Assembly: GCA_012845835.1 (NCBI GenBank)
Contig: JABAKD010000007.1
Coordinates: 14,223,342-14,287,341 of the forward strand
DNA length: 64,000 bases
Direction of reading: 5' to 3'
Source: Undaria pinnatifida
Lineage: Eukaryota; Sar; Phaeophyceae; Laminariales; Alariaceae
This document shows, one piece after another, positions 63,400-64,000 of this stretch. The notes under the pieces are model-generated. The model was not told the origin of the DNA. It made no database searches and saw nothing but the letters and a program-made list of their open reading frames with translations. Within the stretch, counting starts at the first letter, position 1. The number at the start of each line of letters is the position of its first letter. Made by a program: the position numbers and the translations under genes.

Positions 63400-63900
63400 T
63401 ATAGTATACTGCGCGATTGGAGTATCACACAGAGCTTGCAATTTAGTTTCAACAAAATGTTCGATCTCACAGCTGGAGTGTAGTGTAATTTTTTTATTAC
63501 ACTCCAGCTTTGAGATGGAAGATTTTGGCGAAACTCATCTTTGCAAGCTTGGGGGTGATATCCGATCGCGCTTTTTCGCGAATATGTGGGGGCTTGCCAT
63601 ACGCGTGGTGCTAGGTCTAAGCGATGGTGGGGTGGGTGGGGAAGGAGGGGGCATTGGGGGGGGGGGGGGGGGGGGGGCGCGGGGTGAATGAATGAAAGCC
63701 ACGTCATAGATGGCTCGAAAGATTATGACGTTATATCAATTCCGTAAAAGTATTTATTAATGTGGCCGATTTTTATTGTAGGTAGTACGTTTGAACAAGA
63801 GGTTGGGAACATAATAAACGGGGTGGAGGGGGGAGGGGGGGGGGGGGCGGGGATGAATTGCAGCTACGGCACGGATGGCTAAGAAGATAATGGGGTGGTA
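63400..63900. repeat. Two further family A heads, facing each other
   Basis: A reversed head ends at about 63482 (GATCTCACAGCTGGAGTGTA). A forward head starts at about 63497 (TTACACTCCAGCTTTGAGAT), followed by the GGTCTAAGCGATGG module and G tract (63657-63677) and a second G tract at about 63836-63850. Confidence 0.6.
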
Positions 63901-63924
63901 ATATTTTTTCATTTTCTCCACTAA

Positions 63925-64000
63925 AATGACTAGTGTTGGTATTTTGAGCTCGATATAACATCATATCATTTTTATATATTTTTTTCGGTAGTTTCCACTA
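63925..64000 (+). repeat. Family B distal end, running off the window
   Basis: GTGTTGGTATTTTGAGCTCG and GTAGTTTCCACTA match the B right flank. It is cut off by the window edge. Confidence 0.4.

Overview
This is eukaryotic nuclear DNA: intron-split coding with GT-AG splice sites, microsatellites, tRNA-derived short interspersed elements, a reverse-transcriptase relic and several DNA-transposon-like elements with terminal inverted repeats (TIRs) and target-site duplications (TSDs). Nothing looks bacterial or viral. Long repeat-filled introns and about 50% GC would fit a stramenopile such as a large-genome brown alga, but that is an inference. No marker gene here settles it.

Only one host gene can be supported. 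It is a plus-strand, intron-rich, fucosyltransferase-like glycosyltransferase running from about 31461 to 59517. Exon 1 (signal anchor) is at 31461-31704 and exon 2 at 36925-37106. A probable middle exon lies at 37556/37641-37729, and four 3' exons lie at 57231-57374, 58436-58600, 58841-59071 and 59314-59517. The roughly 19.5 kb intron between 37729 and 57231 holds most of the transposon debris in the right half of the window.

The rest is a repeat mosaic. Family A (at least ten copies, both orientations) has a conserved head, three diverged copies of a core module, G-only tracts and a tail. Family B (about five copies) has a different body, but its end resembles the A head and also encodes a short ATG-initiated peptide. 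Other elements are a Tc1/mariner-like element flanked by TA (16247-17293), a 28-bp-TIR element (41848-42972), and a PIF/Harbinger-like element with a TGA duplication inserted in a family A copy (62001-62808). There is also a GGCTACGG-TIR element inside another A copy (15402-15657), an A-tailed retroposon with a 7-bp duplication (6495-6677), and a tRNA-derived SINE in three copies (27903, 55173, 55999). A tandem tRNA-like array lies at 2873-3400.

Region by region: 1-2870 holds diverged MITE copies; 2873-5710 the tRNA-like array and A1; 6100-8430 a segmental duplication with retroposons; 8430-12350 nothing recognisable; 12358-17345 A copies with nested elements; 17350-20100 nothing recognisable; 20118-21985 two A copies; 22990-25370 a decayed minus-strand coding region; 25830-30460 SINE, MITE and microsatellites; 31461-59517 the host gene with invaded introns, including a 43 kb RT relic and a pyrimidine-rich block at 46600-52000; 59520-64000 downstream repeats.
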